Assembly: GCA_015501075.1 (NCBI GenBank)
Contig: JADNYJ010000106.1
Coordinates: 1 to 64,000 of the forward strand
DNA length: 64,000 bases
Direction: 5' to 3'
Source of the DNA: Gymnopilus junonius
Lineage: Eukaryota > Basidiomycota > Agaricomycetes > Agaricales > Galerinaceae
The position numbers and the translations under genes are program-made. The notes under the pieces were generated by a model. That model was not told the origin of the DNA, did not search any database, and worked only from the letters and a program-made list of their open reading frames with translations. This document shows positions 13,007-23,583 of this stretch, in pieces. Numbering within the stretch: position 1 is the first letter of the stretch; every line of letters starts with the position of its first letter.

Positions 13007-15238
13007 ATGCTCCAGCTCGACATCGTCGCCTCGCTGGTGGCGTTCTTTATAGTCCTGTCTCTTTACATTTATCGCAAACAACACGATGCACCTTCTTACT
13101 CTCATTTACCTCTTCCACCTGGTCCGAAAGGTTTACCGTTGATTGGGAATTTGCGTGACATGCCAACCAGTTTCGAATGGCAGACTTATCATAAGTGGTC
13201 CAAGGAAATTGGTGGGTTCTTTCTCGTTCCGATACTGGATCATGCTCCCTAAAGCTCTATCCTGTTTACTAGGAACGGATATTCTCTACCTGAACGCCGC
13301 CGGGACTTCAATTGTTGTGTTGGATACTGCTGAAGCGGTGTTTGAATTGCTTGAGAAACGGAGCTCCATCTACTCGGACAGGTATGTGTTTAAATGTCAA
13401 GGCCGCCTTCTCGCTCTTACGGTTTCCCAGAGCACGAATGCCTATGATCAATGAATTGATGGGATGGAGCTTCAACTTTGGCTTTATGAAATACGGTACG
13501 TTCTAGCTCTTGCAAGCTCCCTTTTTCTAAATTCTATAATGCACAGGTGAACGATGGTATGTATAGTTTGACGTCCTATTATTTTGAAGTTCGTTTTCTT
13601 ATTTCATACTGTAGGCGACGTCATCGGCGCCTCATGCATCACAATTTCCATCCGAGCGCCGCAATGCGCTTTAGGCCTCACACATTGCGGGCAGCTCGAA
13701 ATCTTGTTAACCACGTACTTGATAATCCGGATGATTTTATTGGAAGTCTGAGGCAGTGCGTAATGTTTCCCCCAATAATATTTTACGCCTGTAACGCGTT
13801 GGCTTCATTAACAGCATGGCTGGAGAAACCATTATGTCTGTCGCCTACGGACTTGAAGTCCTCCCAAAAAATGACCCATACATCAAAACGGCAGAGCAGG
13901 GCGTGCATCCCCTCGTTGCTGCTGCAGTTCCTGGAGCCTTTTTGGTTGATATCCTGCCAATATTGAAATACGTTCCGGAATGGATGCCTGGGGCTGGGTT
14001 CCAGAAAAAAGCGAAAGAATGGAAGAAGTTGGCTCGAACAATGATAGATGTCCCCTTTGCAGCGGCGAAGAAAAACATAGTATGTGCAGTAGATCATATC
14101 TTTTTTTCTACAGGTGTCTAACAAGTTTTTATTTCTGCTTTCTAGGCCGCTGGGGTTTCACCACCATGTGTTACCTCCCTCAGCATAGAAAAGCTGGAAG
14201 GGGGAACGAAGGACGACGCGTATAAAGAAGATATTGTCCAAGGTGTAACTGGGACGATGTATGCAGGTACACTAATTCTGTCTCCCAGGATGTATCTGTT
14301 CTTAATCTTGCATTTCAGCTGGTTCTGATACTGTAGGCTTCTACATTTACACCATGCCAGCTCTACATGTCGATTGATGAGTTCATTCCAGACTGTCGCT
14401 GCCGTGGCCTCATGCATTCTTGGACTCCTCGAGCATCCGGAAATCCTCAAGAAAGCCCAGGAAGAATTGGATAGAGTCGTCAAACCTGGCCATCTTCCTG
14501 ATTTTGACGATGAAGACTCATTGCCATACATCACCGCCATTACTAAGGAGACATTGAGGTGGAGGATGTCGTTCCTATCGGTGAGCACTCTTCTTATTGA
14601 AGGACAGATCCTTGACTTACTTTAATAGCTATTCCGCGCTATCTCAATGTTGATGACGAATACAAGGGGTATCGTCTTCCAGCTGGATCCATTGTAATTC
14701 CAAATGCCTGGTAAGTTCTTTCTTCCATTCCATTATCCGTTTTCAATTCCAGAAATTTTAGGGCTATGTTGCACAATGAGGATGTTTACCCTGACCCTTT
14801 CTCGTTCAACCCCGACAGATTTATGAAGGATGGGAAAATTGACAAGTCGGTACGGGACCCCGCACATGCGTGCTGGGGTTTTGGGAGACGGTCAGTATTT
14901 ATTATACTTGCTCTGTATAAAAGCTGGACCGACCGCCACGACTTTCAGGATTTGTCCCGGTCGGTATATGGCTTTTGGCGCTGTCTGGATCGCCATAGCC
15001 TCTCTTCTCACCGTCTTCGACATTAAGAAAGCAGTGGACGAAGATGGAAATGTGATTGAACTGAGTCATGAATATCTCTCGGCTCTTGTCTAGTAGGTCG
15101 CATCACTTGAATCTCGGTCTTTTGATTCTGATGATTGCACAAATACAGTTTCCCAAAGCCATTCAAGTGCTCCATGAAACCTCGCTCTCCGAGGCTGAGA
15201 GATTGATTCGCTCAGGTGTGAACCTCGAGCTGTTTTGA
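13007..15238 (+). CDS. cytochrome P450 monooxygenase 1
   Basis: Microsomal P450 resembling basidiomycete O-methylsterigmatocystin-oxidoreductase-like enzymes. It has an N-terminal anchor (IVASLVAFFIVLSLYIY), a proline hinge LPLPPGPKGLPLIG, ERWRRHRRLMHHNFHP, the I-helix oxygen motif AGSDTT, the ExxR motif KETLR, FNPDRF, and the haem loop WGFGRRICPGR with the ligand Cys. The haem loop begins with Trp instead of the usual Phe. About 12 exons join cleanly, for example the haem loop is split by an intron near 14890-14948. Two single-base frame breaks occur: at about 14564 (LRWR to DVVPI, needs GGG) and at about 15190 (KPRSP to EAERLIRSG, needs CCC). Without the second, the protein would stop at 15204-15206; with the expected frame it ends at 15236-15238. 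Substrate unknown. Confidence 0.85.
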
Positions 15239-15382
15239 AGGCTGCGATGATGCTTCTTTCCAAATTACGTTTTGTTCAAAACTTGAAATATCTACTTCTC
15301 ATTCCTTCTATATCATCGCACAGCATGTATATTGCATATATCTAACACATTTATGAGGCCCGCCGTTCAAACTAATCCTTTG

Positions 15383-17054
15383 TCATGGGTATCGAAATAG
15401 TAAGGCTTCATCCCAACCACGCCTCGTCAAATCAAAGACCTCATACCTCTTCTCACCCCGATTACCTCGATGCATCGAGACTCTATCAAAGGCGGGGTGA
15501 TCTGGATATTGTAGAAGATGCTCGTTAAGCTCGTGAAAGATGTAATCAGAGCACCTCTTCGAAGTGAAGTAAGACTCAAGCATGATGTGAAATTCCAGTT
15601 GGCGCTCCTTCCGTGAATGAGGCTCCCAACCCAAGCATAACCACTTTGAATAGAGGAACCTGATGATGTTCTTCCCAACATTCGCATCTCCGGGTCGATG
15701 TAGTCCACAACGAGCAATCTCAGATTGGGAACCAATGCACTGAGTCGGCTGTCCGCATACGCTGGTGGCGGATAATCAAAAGGGATGAACTGGAAATTTT
15801 CGAAGGAGAGACAAAAATCAAAATGAAGCTCCCTCAGCTTTGGCGTCGCACGGAGGAACAACTCGATGCCATTGAGCGACTTGAACCGGTTTAAATCAGC
15901 GCTGATGATGCGCAGCGAAGTGAGAGTTGTGAAGCTGAACTCGTAAAATGCGGTTGGGGCATACAGCTGTTTACAGCTCACAGACAAATGACGGAGTGCA
16001 GGGATTAATATTTGATTCTGCTGGTCTGATTGGCCATCATCAGGCCGGATGTAGAGATTAACGGCTGCACTAACGAGATGTGTGCAAGTTATGAGGAGGA
16101 GTTTCCATGCAGCATGGACGATAGGGTTAGAAAGCGATATATGAGTAAGTTGGGCAAAGGGAAAGAAAGGGCTAGAAATGTCATCGCCGAGGAATGCATT
16201 GTAGTGCAGTAAGGAAACATGGAGTTTTAGCAGGGACGGGGAGGGAGGGAAGGTGCATCCAGGCTGGCCATAATCACTCCGGTAGATGAACTTCTGTACC
16301 CTTAATTCAAGGAGGTTTTCGAAATGGAGTGGTGAAGACGATAATAATCCTTGGTCAGATTTTGAGTCCGATGGGTTGTAATACAGTGCCCTGATGACCC
16401 TCTGGTCGAGGACGTCAAGTTCGATACGCCTTGCGGAGCGAAAGAAGGGGGTGACGAAGAATTGTGCTAGAGATGGACCTGGATAAGCAGAGCTCAAATC
16501 TGAAATTTCCGCTTCTTTTCTTCTAAAGCAAAATGATGGACGGCGTAGAAGGGAAGAAGTCGGAGATTCAGACAGTCCGATATTTACGTTGTTCTCCCAC
16601 CATTCGACAAATTGGATACTTTGCGCGTCAAGAACATCCATAGTATGGGATATTTCTGGATTTTCTTCGCTTCCAGGCCCTTTTCTCAACAAGTTTGATG
16701 ACTGAAAGTAGGTAATGGGAAGGTATACACCATCCCACAGCTGTGAAATGTTGAGCGCCGCGTTCTTCCATGTTTGGCACACATGGCAGAGCAAGAGCGG
16801 CGGCTCTGTCGCGTTGAGAAGGTGCAAACTTTCATCATATAGAGGCTTTGCCTTTCCAACAACCGAAATCGGCCCCGGATCATGAAATTGTAGTGCAGCT
16901 ATGTGAAGGAAGATTTCGCCGAGAATGTCGAACGGAAGAGTCTGTGCAACCGACGTCCGGCGGTCTTCAGATTCCGAGGTGACCTTTGTAAATCAAAAGT
17001 TTAGAATGTGTATAGAAAGAAGCGTATGCAACGATGAGTGAAAAAATATACCAT
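15383..17054 (-). CDS. F-box domain protein
   Basis: An ATG at 17054-17052 is followed at once by an intron (GTATAT to AAAG near 16982), then VTSESEDRRTSVAQTLPFDILGEIF, an F-box core (LPFDILGEIFLHI...LLCHVCQTWKNAALNISQLW). About 400 residues of Leu-rich sequence follow (LPNLRLLVVDY, TTLTSLRIISADLNRF), as in basidiomycete F-box/LRR-like proteins, which are presumed SCF ubiquitin-ligase substrate adaptors. Near the C-terminus the frame changes at 15674-15676 (CCC on the plus strand, one base short). The continuation in the other frame, KWLCLGWEPHSRKERQLEF to LLFRYP and a stop at 15383, reads like real protein, whereas the unbroken frame ends at 15427 in low-complexity sequence. Start placement is tentative; the substrate is unknown. 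Confidence 0.75.
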
Positions 17055-17631
17055 TAATGTCTATCTGTAGATGAGATGTCCTGGAAGAGGGAAGCAATCG
17101 ACTGCGGCGACGTTGCAGACTTGTAGTGGTCGTTGAGAGTGCTATTTTTAGTCTGAGCACGTTATTTCATCGTGTCTTATCTCGGGTGCGATTCAGGATT
17201 ATCCTCCAGTTGCAATTCAAGCTCTAGTCCAACAGCCGAAATAAACAAAATAAGATCTACTGTATGTACTGTTCTCCGATGATCTCAATACAATCCTCCT
17301 CTTATCCATCCTCTGGTGGTAAAGAAGCTGGGTTATAACAGATTGATATTCATGTCAGGGTGCTTCAGCTTGACTTAAGGCAGTGGAATGATGGTGCCTT
17401 ATTTTTCCTCATCATCATCATCATCAACTTGAAAGAGCAGCCATATATACCAAAGATGTAAGATGGAGCTAAATAAAGTCCGTTTCCTAGGTGCAGTGCT
17501 TTACCATGTGACGAGATGACTTTGAGTCTTTGAGTGAGTACACTGGGCATGTAAATTTAATCAGCCTTTCAGCCCAGACGTCCATCATCTCAACATACAG
17601 ATCAAATCCCTGTGGAATTTGAACAATTTCT
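17055..17631. other. intergenic spacer with short CAT repeat
   Basis: Upstream region of the minus-strand F-box gene. It contains a short (TCA)n microsatellite at about 17410-17427 and no supported gene. Confidence 0.4.
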
Positions 17632-19582
17632 ATGGTTAGTAGAAGGTTTCAGCTAAACTGAAGAACTCCAATCTCACACGACTTGTCAACTTTCAATCTA
17701 GGCCCTATTCAAGCCACCATTCAATGAACAATTAAACACTAACTACGTCCCAGATGAAGTAGAGTGAGTTGAAATCAAGCAGTACCTCCAAGAACCAAAG
17801 TGCAAGATGGCCAATTTCAAGAAAGACATGGCATTTTACCAACGAGCACTGGACCACTTTACAATGAAAAGGGATGGACTGAGAAGTACCATCCAACAGC
17901 ACTGTGCCCTGCTTTCTCTGATGAGGGCTCTTTCTAATGAGATTCTCTTATCGATCTTCCTATTCTGTCTCCCAGTCAGACACAATTCCACAATGGATGT
18001 AAATGAGCCACCAATGGTTCTAGGCCTTGTCTGCAGTCGATGGCATATCATAGCTTATAACTCACCTAGTCTCTGGGTATCATTGCATATCCCCTTTCTG
18101 ATACAAGCTCCCTATCCTATAATCTCCCATCCAGGAGTCAGAGAAAGATTTCAATTCCAGATGTCCCTCCATCAAGCAGCCATCTGACAGTGGTTGGTCC
18201 ACTCACAATCCTATCCTCTCTCGCTGTCGCTTCATCTTACAGATCTGAACTACTTTGATGGTATCAGCACAGATGATTACAGAGCTTATTTGGTTCTTCT
18301 GATTTCTGTCTTTCATTGCATATGAGCATTGGAAGTGACACTACCCTCTGGTGACTTCTCTGGGTTCTTCGCATCCCTCACAGCAGAGGAACTGCCCATA
18401 CTCAAAATTCTCCATCTATCATTCCTTCATTATGAAGTATCAGGAAATTCCCACCTTCAGTACCTTCCCCAGAATGAAATGTGGAGTTATAATGCCCTGT
18501 TCAAGATCAAAACTCTCTGCAAGTTGCACCTTACCCAATTTCCTTTTCCTATTCCTTACCTTGAAATTAACTGGTCCTTGTTGACAAGTCTGGATGTCAT
18601 CTACTCCAAGAAGTCCTGGCAGGATTCTGGGCTCAGTATTATAGAAGCACATGTTGTGCTCAGACAGTGCTATAATCTTATCCACCTCAGGATAGAGGTG
18701 ACAGACACATCTTATGCAGTCTGCCCTTCTGCATTGATTTGCTTACTGCATCTCTAATCCATTACCCTCCTTGACATAGCATATAATCTAGCAAAGCTCA
18801 TTGACTGATTGGACATACCCAATGTCAAACACATCCAATATGAAACAAAGTTCTCCCCCAACCCATTTTGCCACTCTCCTCTCCTTGTCCTCCTCTTGAA
18901 TAATCACTGTCATACAGAGCAACTGACAATGGACATTGAGACCCTGACACTCAATGAATTACTCTGGTGTTTCTTCTACACACCACACCTCATCCATTTC
19001 AGGCATGTGCACAAAAGGATATCACCCAAGCAGTCAATGCATTTTATGACCTTGCGAGGGCTCCCTGTGAATTTCATCAGAGGATTTTTGGAATTTCTCA
19101 TCCCAGATCAGCATGGCATGTGTTCATGGCCTAGATTGACACATATTCATATTAAAGGAGCCAATCCCACTTTTATCGACAATATCTTCATCAAGAAGTT
19201 TGTTGACTCAAGAAGAGGAGACTGATGCAGGAGAGTAGTGCAAAACAATCAGTACCAGGATGTGTTGATTCTAGCACTGCAACAAATTACAATGGAGCTG
19301 GATTATGAATCAGAGCTTGGACATGCCAAGGAGCCTCCATTCAATTTCCAGCCTCTGACTTTTAATTCACACCTCAACCAATATCAGTCTCAATCTCCAT
19401 CCAATTTATCTCCGCTGGTATCCTGGGCCCCATTTAATTCTCACACAGGCCCATCTCAATTTTACCCTTTGATGACTGTGAATTTCCTACCAAAGTCCAG
19501 TCATCCTATGGAATCAGTTACTCCAGGAAGATTTGAACATGGTCTTCCTTCTGATTTATCTAGCCAGTGGTCAACGGATTAG
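17632..19582 (+). pseudogene. decayed full-length F-box copy (A)
   Basis: Clearly homologous along its length to the intact minus-strand F-box gene at 30146-32029. It has the same ATG followed directly by an intron (17632-17634, GTTAGT), then NTNYVPDEVE, the F-box region LSIFLFCLPV...MVLGLVCSRWHIIAYNSPSLW, the Leu-rich body, and an ending VTPGRFEHGLPSDLSSQWS at 19582. In-frame stops sit at 17765-17767, 18185-18187, 18323-18325, 18755-18757 and 18806-18808. Most correspond to Arg codons in the intact copy (CGA to TGA) and one to CAA to TAA. CpG is conspicuously rare here compared with the intact copy. This points to C-to-T transition decay of a repeated sequence rather than random loss. Not expected to encode a working protein. 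Confidence 0.85.
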
Positions 19583-19599
19583 AACAGTTTCATTCTGCT

Positions 19600-19851
19600 A
19601 GTCAGGTAATAGCAAGCCCAATGCTCATCGACCTCTTGGACATGCCTAATCTAAAAATTATCCAATATGATACAAAGTTTTGCCCAAACCCATACTGCTG
19701 CTCGCCTTTCCTCGCCCTCCTGTCCAACTGGAACCACCAGCACTCAGATCTAGAGCAGTCAACAATGAACCTTGAGCTTCTAACTCTCACCCAGCTGCTC
19801 TGGTGTCTCTTCTACACACCCTGCCTCACCCACTTTACACATGAGCACATT
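19600..19851 (+). pseudogene. F-box fragment B, 5' part, cut by element
   Basis: Directly after copy A, a second copy of the Leu-rich half begins (DLLDMPNLKIIQYDTKFCPN to LLWCLFYTPCLTHF). Homology to the intact F-box gene stops at about 19850, just outside the left end of the inverted-repeat element. Its continuation is found on the far side of the element at 26228 onward in the same orientation. The N-terminal half is absent. Confidence 0.75.
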
Positions 19852-19963
19852 GTGCCTGTTATGAGGAGACTCCAGAGGTCAGAGGAGAGAGAGGAGAAAG
19901 AGGTATATTGAGGAGTGACGAACAAGGTAGGAGTTGAAGAGAGGTATCTACGAGGTAGTCTTG

Positions 19964-20014
19964 TGCCAAGCACGCCCCTCGAACCATGGTGAAAAAAGTT
20001 TATGTAATCTGCGG
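19964..20014 (+). repeat. left inverted repeat of the two-gene element
   Basis: Begins TGCCAAGCACG and ends GTAATCTGCGG, and pairs with the reverse complement of 26020-26070 at 49/51 positions. A weaker match (GTAGTCT against GTGGTCT) continues outward, and TTTGAAA continues inward to about 20023. Confidence 0.9.
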
Positions 20015-20136
20015 ACTTTGAAAATGCATCACATCAATGTCGCCTTTGCTCCCTGCTCCTCTTGATGCATTTAAATCCTTCCACCTTACTCTAGTACCTC
20101 GATTTTAATCAATATCTCCTTTGATTCTCACATACA

Positions 20137-23100
20137 ATGGAAGATAATACCAGAAAAGTTCGATCTTACAAGAAAACACCCACCATCACTGTTCCAGACA
20201 TACCAACACACATCATTCCCTTTCTACCTCATCCTGCACCTACCTCAGTGACTTCTGGACCTTCACTCCTTTTTTCGAGTCCTCTGGCTGATTCTTCGCC
20301 TTTGGACACCACCTTCTCACTGTCACCACTTGGCTCTCCTTTCGAAATGCTCCCTACCCTTGATGCATCTAGCACCCAGCCCAAGCTTATTGGCGCATGA
20401 CAGAGTGAGGAAGAGAAGCTTGAAACCAAGTTCAGACAGATGGAGGACATTCTAGTGGACTCTGGCTTCGACTCCATTGGCGACTTTCTGCAGATTCTGT
20501 TCTACAATCATACCCGTGCTGCTGGAAAGAAAGATCCTCAGGGTTGTACTCATAGTCTGGCTGTCGCATGATTTCTTGAGGGAAAAACTAAAGTCAAGAT
20601 GTCCAACATCATTACCCTGATCTACTCTCACAAGCACAGTGTGCCATCCCCACAATCAACGCATTACCACGAACAATATGCATCTTTCTCACCAGCTGTT
20701 TCTCCGGCCGAAATTTTCCATGCCAGACCTTCTTTGTTCACCTGGGCAACAAATCTTGTTGGGAAACATGTACATCAAGAAATCTATGATTTGGCTGTGA
20801 AAGATAATGAGGTGCACTTGCGAGCATCAGCCAATGGCCGACAACACACGGAAAAGGTTAATCTGGTCACCTGGAAAGCTCTTGGAAAGTTCAGCATTGC
20901 TGGCCTGTGCGACAAGTACAAGGAGCATGCTCCTGTGATGTGGTATCTCACTGAGAGCATGGCTGCTTCCCATAAAAATGGCGCTGTCATTTTGAAGAAG
21001 AAGCGACCTCATCCAGTTGTAAGTACTTCATCACAGATTAGCACTTTTAAACATGTTAACATCTCTGCAGATTCAAGTAGGAGCTATCAGTTCCTTTATA
21101 CTGTCGCATAATGCCTATGCAAATGGCGATTTAGCAATGGCTCTGGGTATTTGGCACTTCTCTACAAAATCCCATGTCGATGTCAAACAAATATATAGTT
21201 GATTCAGGAACACTGTCAGTGACAGGAGCATACACAGGGCCCTTGACTCTATAACAGGTTCAAGCCTTGCTTGCCTCCGTGACTTGGTCAAGGATGCAAC
21301 AAACTGAGGAGAAACTGAGTGGTGTTTAGTGCTCGACAATGTTCAGGAGTATTGTCCTGTGTATGAAGGAGGTATTGCCCATCAGAACATTCTCAAGGTT
21401 GGAACTGCAGGGACGGCCATATGCCTCAAGGACTGTAAACCTGGTGCCTTCGACTTGGAGAGTCACCTTGCACATGTTGGTCAGAAGAAGCGGAAGTCTA
21501 TGACTACTGAAAGCCTTAGAACTGACATCGACTGGACTCATGTGCATGCTATCCAGGCCTTACACTGGGTCCACATTCTCGTCAACTACATTCCAGAACT
21601 CAACAATCTCTCAAAGGAAATTTCCGTATGATTTCGCTCAGAACCTCTTGCCAAGCACTGCATGCATGAAGGATGCAAAACTATTGTACAGCCATTGGGA
21701 ACTAATGCTGAGTGAGAGACAGAGATTCAAGGGATGGCGCATGCAATTCGGGACTTTGACGAACAGATGGGCATTGATGCAGAGGCTCCTGATAAGCTTC
21801 TCTTCTGGGTTCGTGGAGATGGTGCTTCATATTCAACAACACTATGATTACAGCAGTATCTGTGCTCGATTCCGGACAACCATGATTCTTTCTGCAACTG
21901 TATTGCTACCCCGGAGATCTGGCATACAAAAGCCATGATGCTCAATTCAATAGTGGCCAACCACTATGGACCTGCTACGTCGAAGGATCCATCCTCTCTG
22001 TCCCGTTGCTCAGGTGCTGTCAACTTCAAATGCCCAGCCAATCTCAGTAGTTGCAACTTCTACCCTACTGTGAGAAGCATGACACTGATTTGGGAAACAT
22101 GAGTTCTTGATTGCTGGAGGTGAGTTGAACTGAATCTATTCTGATATTACATTATGTGAAACCTAGCTGCCTTGTAGGATGTATTTCGATGCTAGGTCTG
22201 ACTTGCTTTCATACTTCACTGACTTGGTGAAGCAAAATGAGCTTCCTACTGTTGAGACATTAATCAAAAAGGCAGAGACACTGGTCAGCCATTATGCGAC
22301 TCAGGATGTGTATGAACAAGCCCTTTCGCTTGCCGAATCAACCAACGCACCAGCACCTATGAAAATCACATTAGAATCAGGGTCTTATGTGTGCACTGCT
22401 TCAAGTGTAGACACTGATCAAGGCGGGAGTGGTCCACAACATGCAGGCGAAGAAGTTCCCAGTGTTCACAGGAGGCTATAAATTTTGATGGTGACCGTGT
22501 TCTTGTGAATAGCATTCTTTTTTTGCAAGATTTCAGTTGGTGGACAGAACTCGCTTATGCTGTTCCAGAGGGTGATATCGGACGCGTTTTTGAAATTATG
22601 AAGGTATGAAACTTTATGCATTGATTATATGGACCAACCACTAAGTATCATAATAGATTTGGATCTTCAGTTTTGCTGGGTCATCTCATTCAAACTATAC
22701 AAATTATCTCCTTGAGGTATACTGCCTCTTGCATTATGAGGCATCAAACGATCTTCATGATGCAATACTGAATAACTGGCTTGTCAACATGACTGGCGAG
22801 TTGGGGAAGTGGATTGAGGCCGACCTGCTTCAAGAGCATTATAATTGCTGGCTTGAAGATATGGTCAAGAAATGAGGGGATGATTTTGATGACAGCTTTT
22901 ATCATCATACCCTTTCACCCAATGTTGAACATTTCCTAAGGCTCAAGGAAGAGATCAAAAGTGCCTTTGACCTCTGCAGTTAGGGTAAAACGCACACTTC
23001 CCCACACCTTCAGGATGAGTACTAGCTGCTATTGGCTCTATACAAGGAGGAAAGCCTGCATTCATTCTGCGTGGGACGTTCATTAGGTCATGCAGCAATT

Positions 23101-23541
23101 AATCAATTCAACGAAGGCTACAAAAAATTAGATGGTGGAAAACTGGATGATTTCCTCTTGAAGTCAACCTTTTATGCCGATGTCATCACTGAGGTCTGGA
23201 TCTGTAAAAGCACTGGAGTGGAAGAATCAATCAAAGATGGCACTCTTCCTGGTAACTCCAATAATGCTGCCACCTCCGACTCCCACAGCTCGACAACTGA
23301 ATCAGTTTGCTCTTCGGCTTCGCAAAGTTCCCAATCTCAAGAAGGTGAAATGAATAATGAAGAAGACCCTGGAAATGATGACCTAGTCAGCGGATCCTAC
23401 TATGACACTTATTTAGCAGGTAATCAGTTGGTGCACAAAGACTGGAATGAACGAGATGAAGACAGTGAAGAGGAGTCCAGCGATGAGGAAGATATTCAGG
23501 AAGACCAGAATGGGTTCACTTCGGGTGAGGACAACAATTGA
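20137..23541 (+). pseudogene. DUF6589 protein gene, decayed (probable transposition gene)
   Basis: Resembles Agaricomycete DUF6589 proteins. Blocks in order: a Ser/Pro-rich N-terminus from an ATG at 20137, EKLETKFRQMEDILVDSGF, LFTWATNLVGKHVHQEIY, CLVLDNVQEYCPVYEGGI, IDWTHVHAIQALHWVHILV, LLFWVRGDGAS, YGPATSKDPSSLSR, VYCLLHYEASNDLHD, and LHSFCVGRSLGHAAINQF. The C-terminus is acidic (DEEDIQEDQNGF). The Asp residues in VLDN and RGDG could be part of an RNase-H-like active site; that is my inference. At least ten in-frame stops break it, including 21200-21202 and those near 20398, 21305, 21628, 21713, 21845 and 22101. Nearly all are TGA where Arg is expected. One intron is evident near 21018-21070. 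The gene converges with the helicase. Confidence 0.8.
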
Positions 23542-23583
23542 AATGCATTATGATTCAGACAAGTACTACCACTTTGTCTTCTA

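Noticed and set aside
17632..19582. Treating copy A stops as sequencing errors
   Set aside because: The stops are substitutions at expected Arg codons with CpG context, unlike the single-base length errors seen in other genes.
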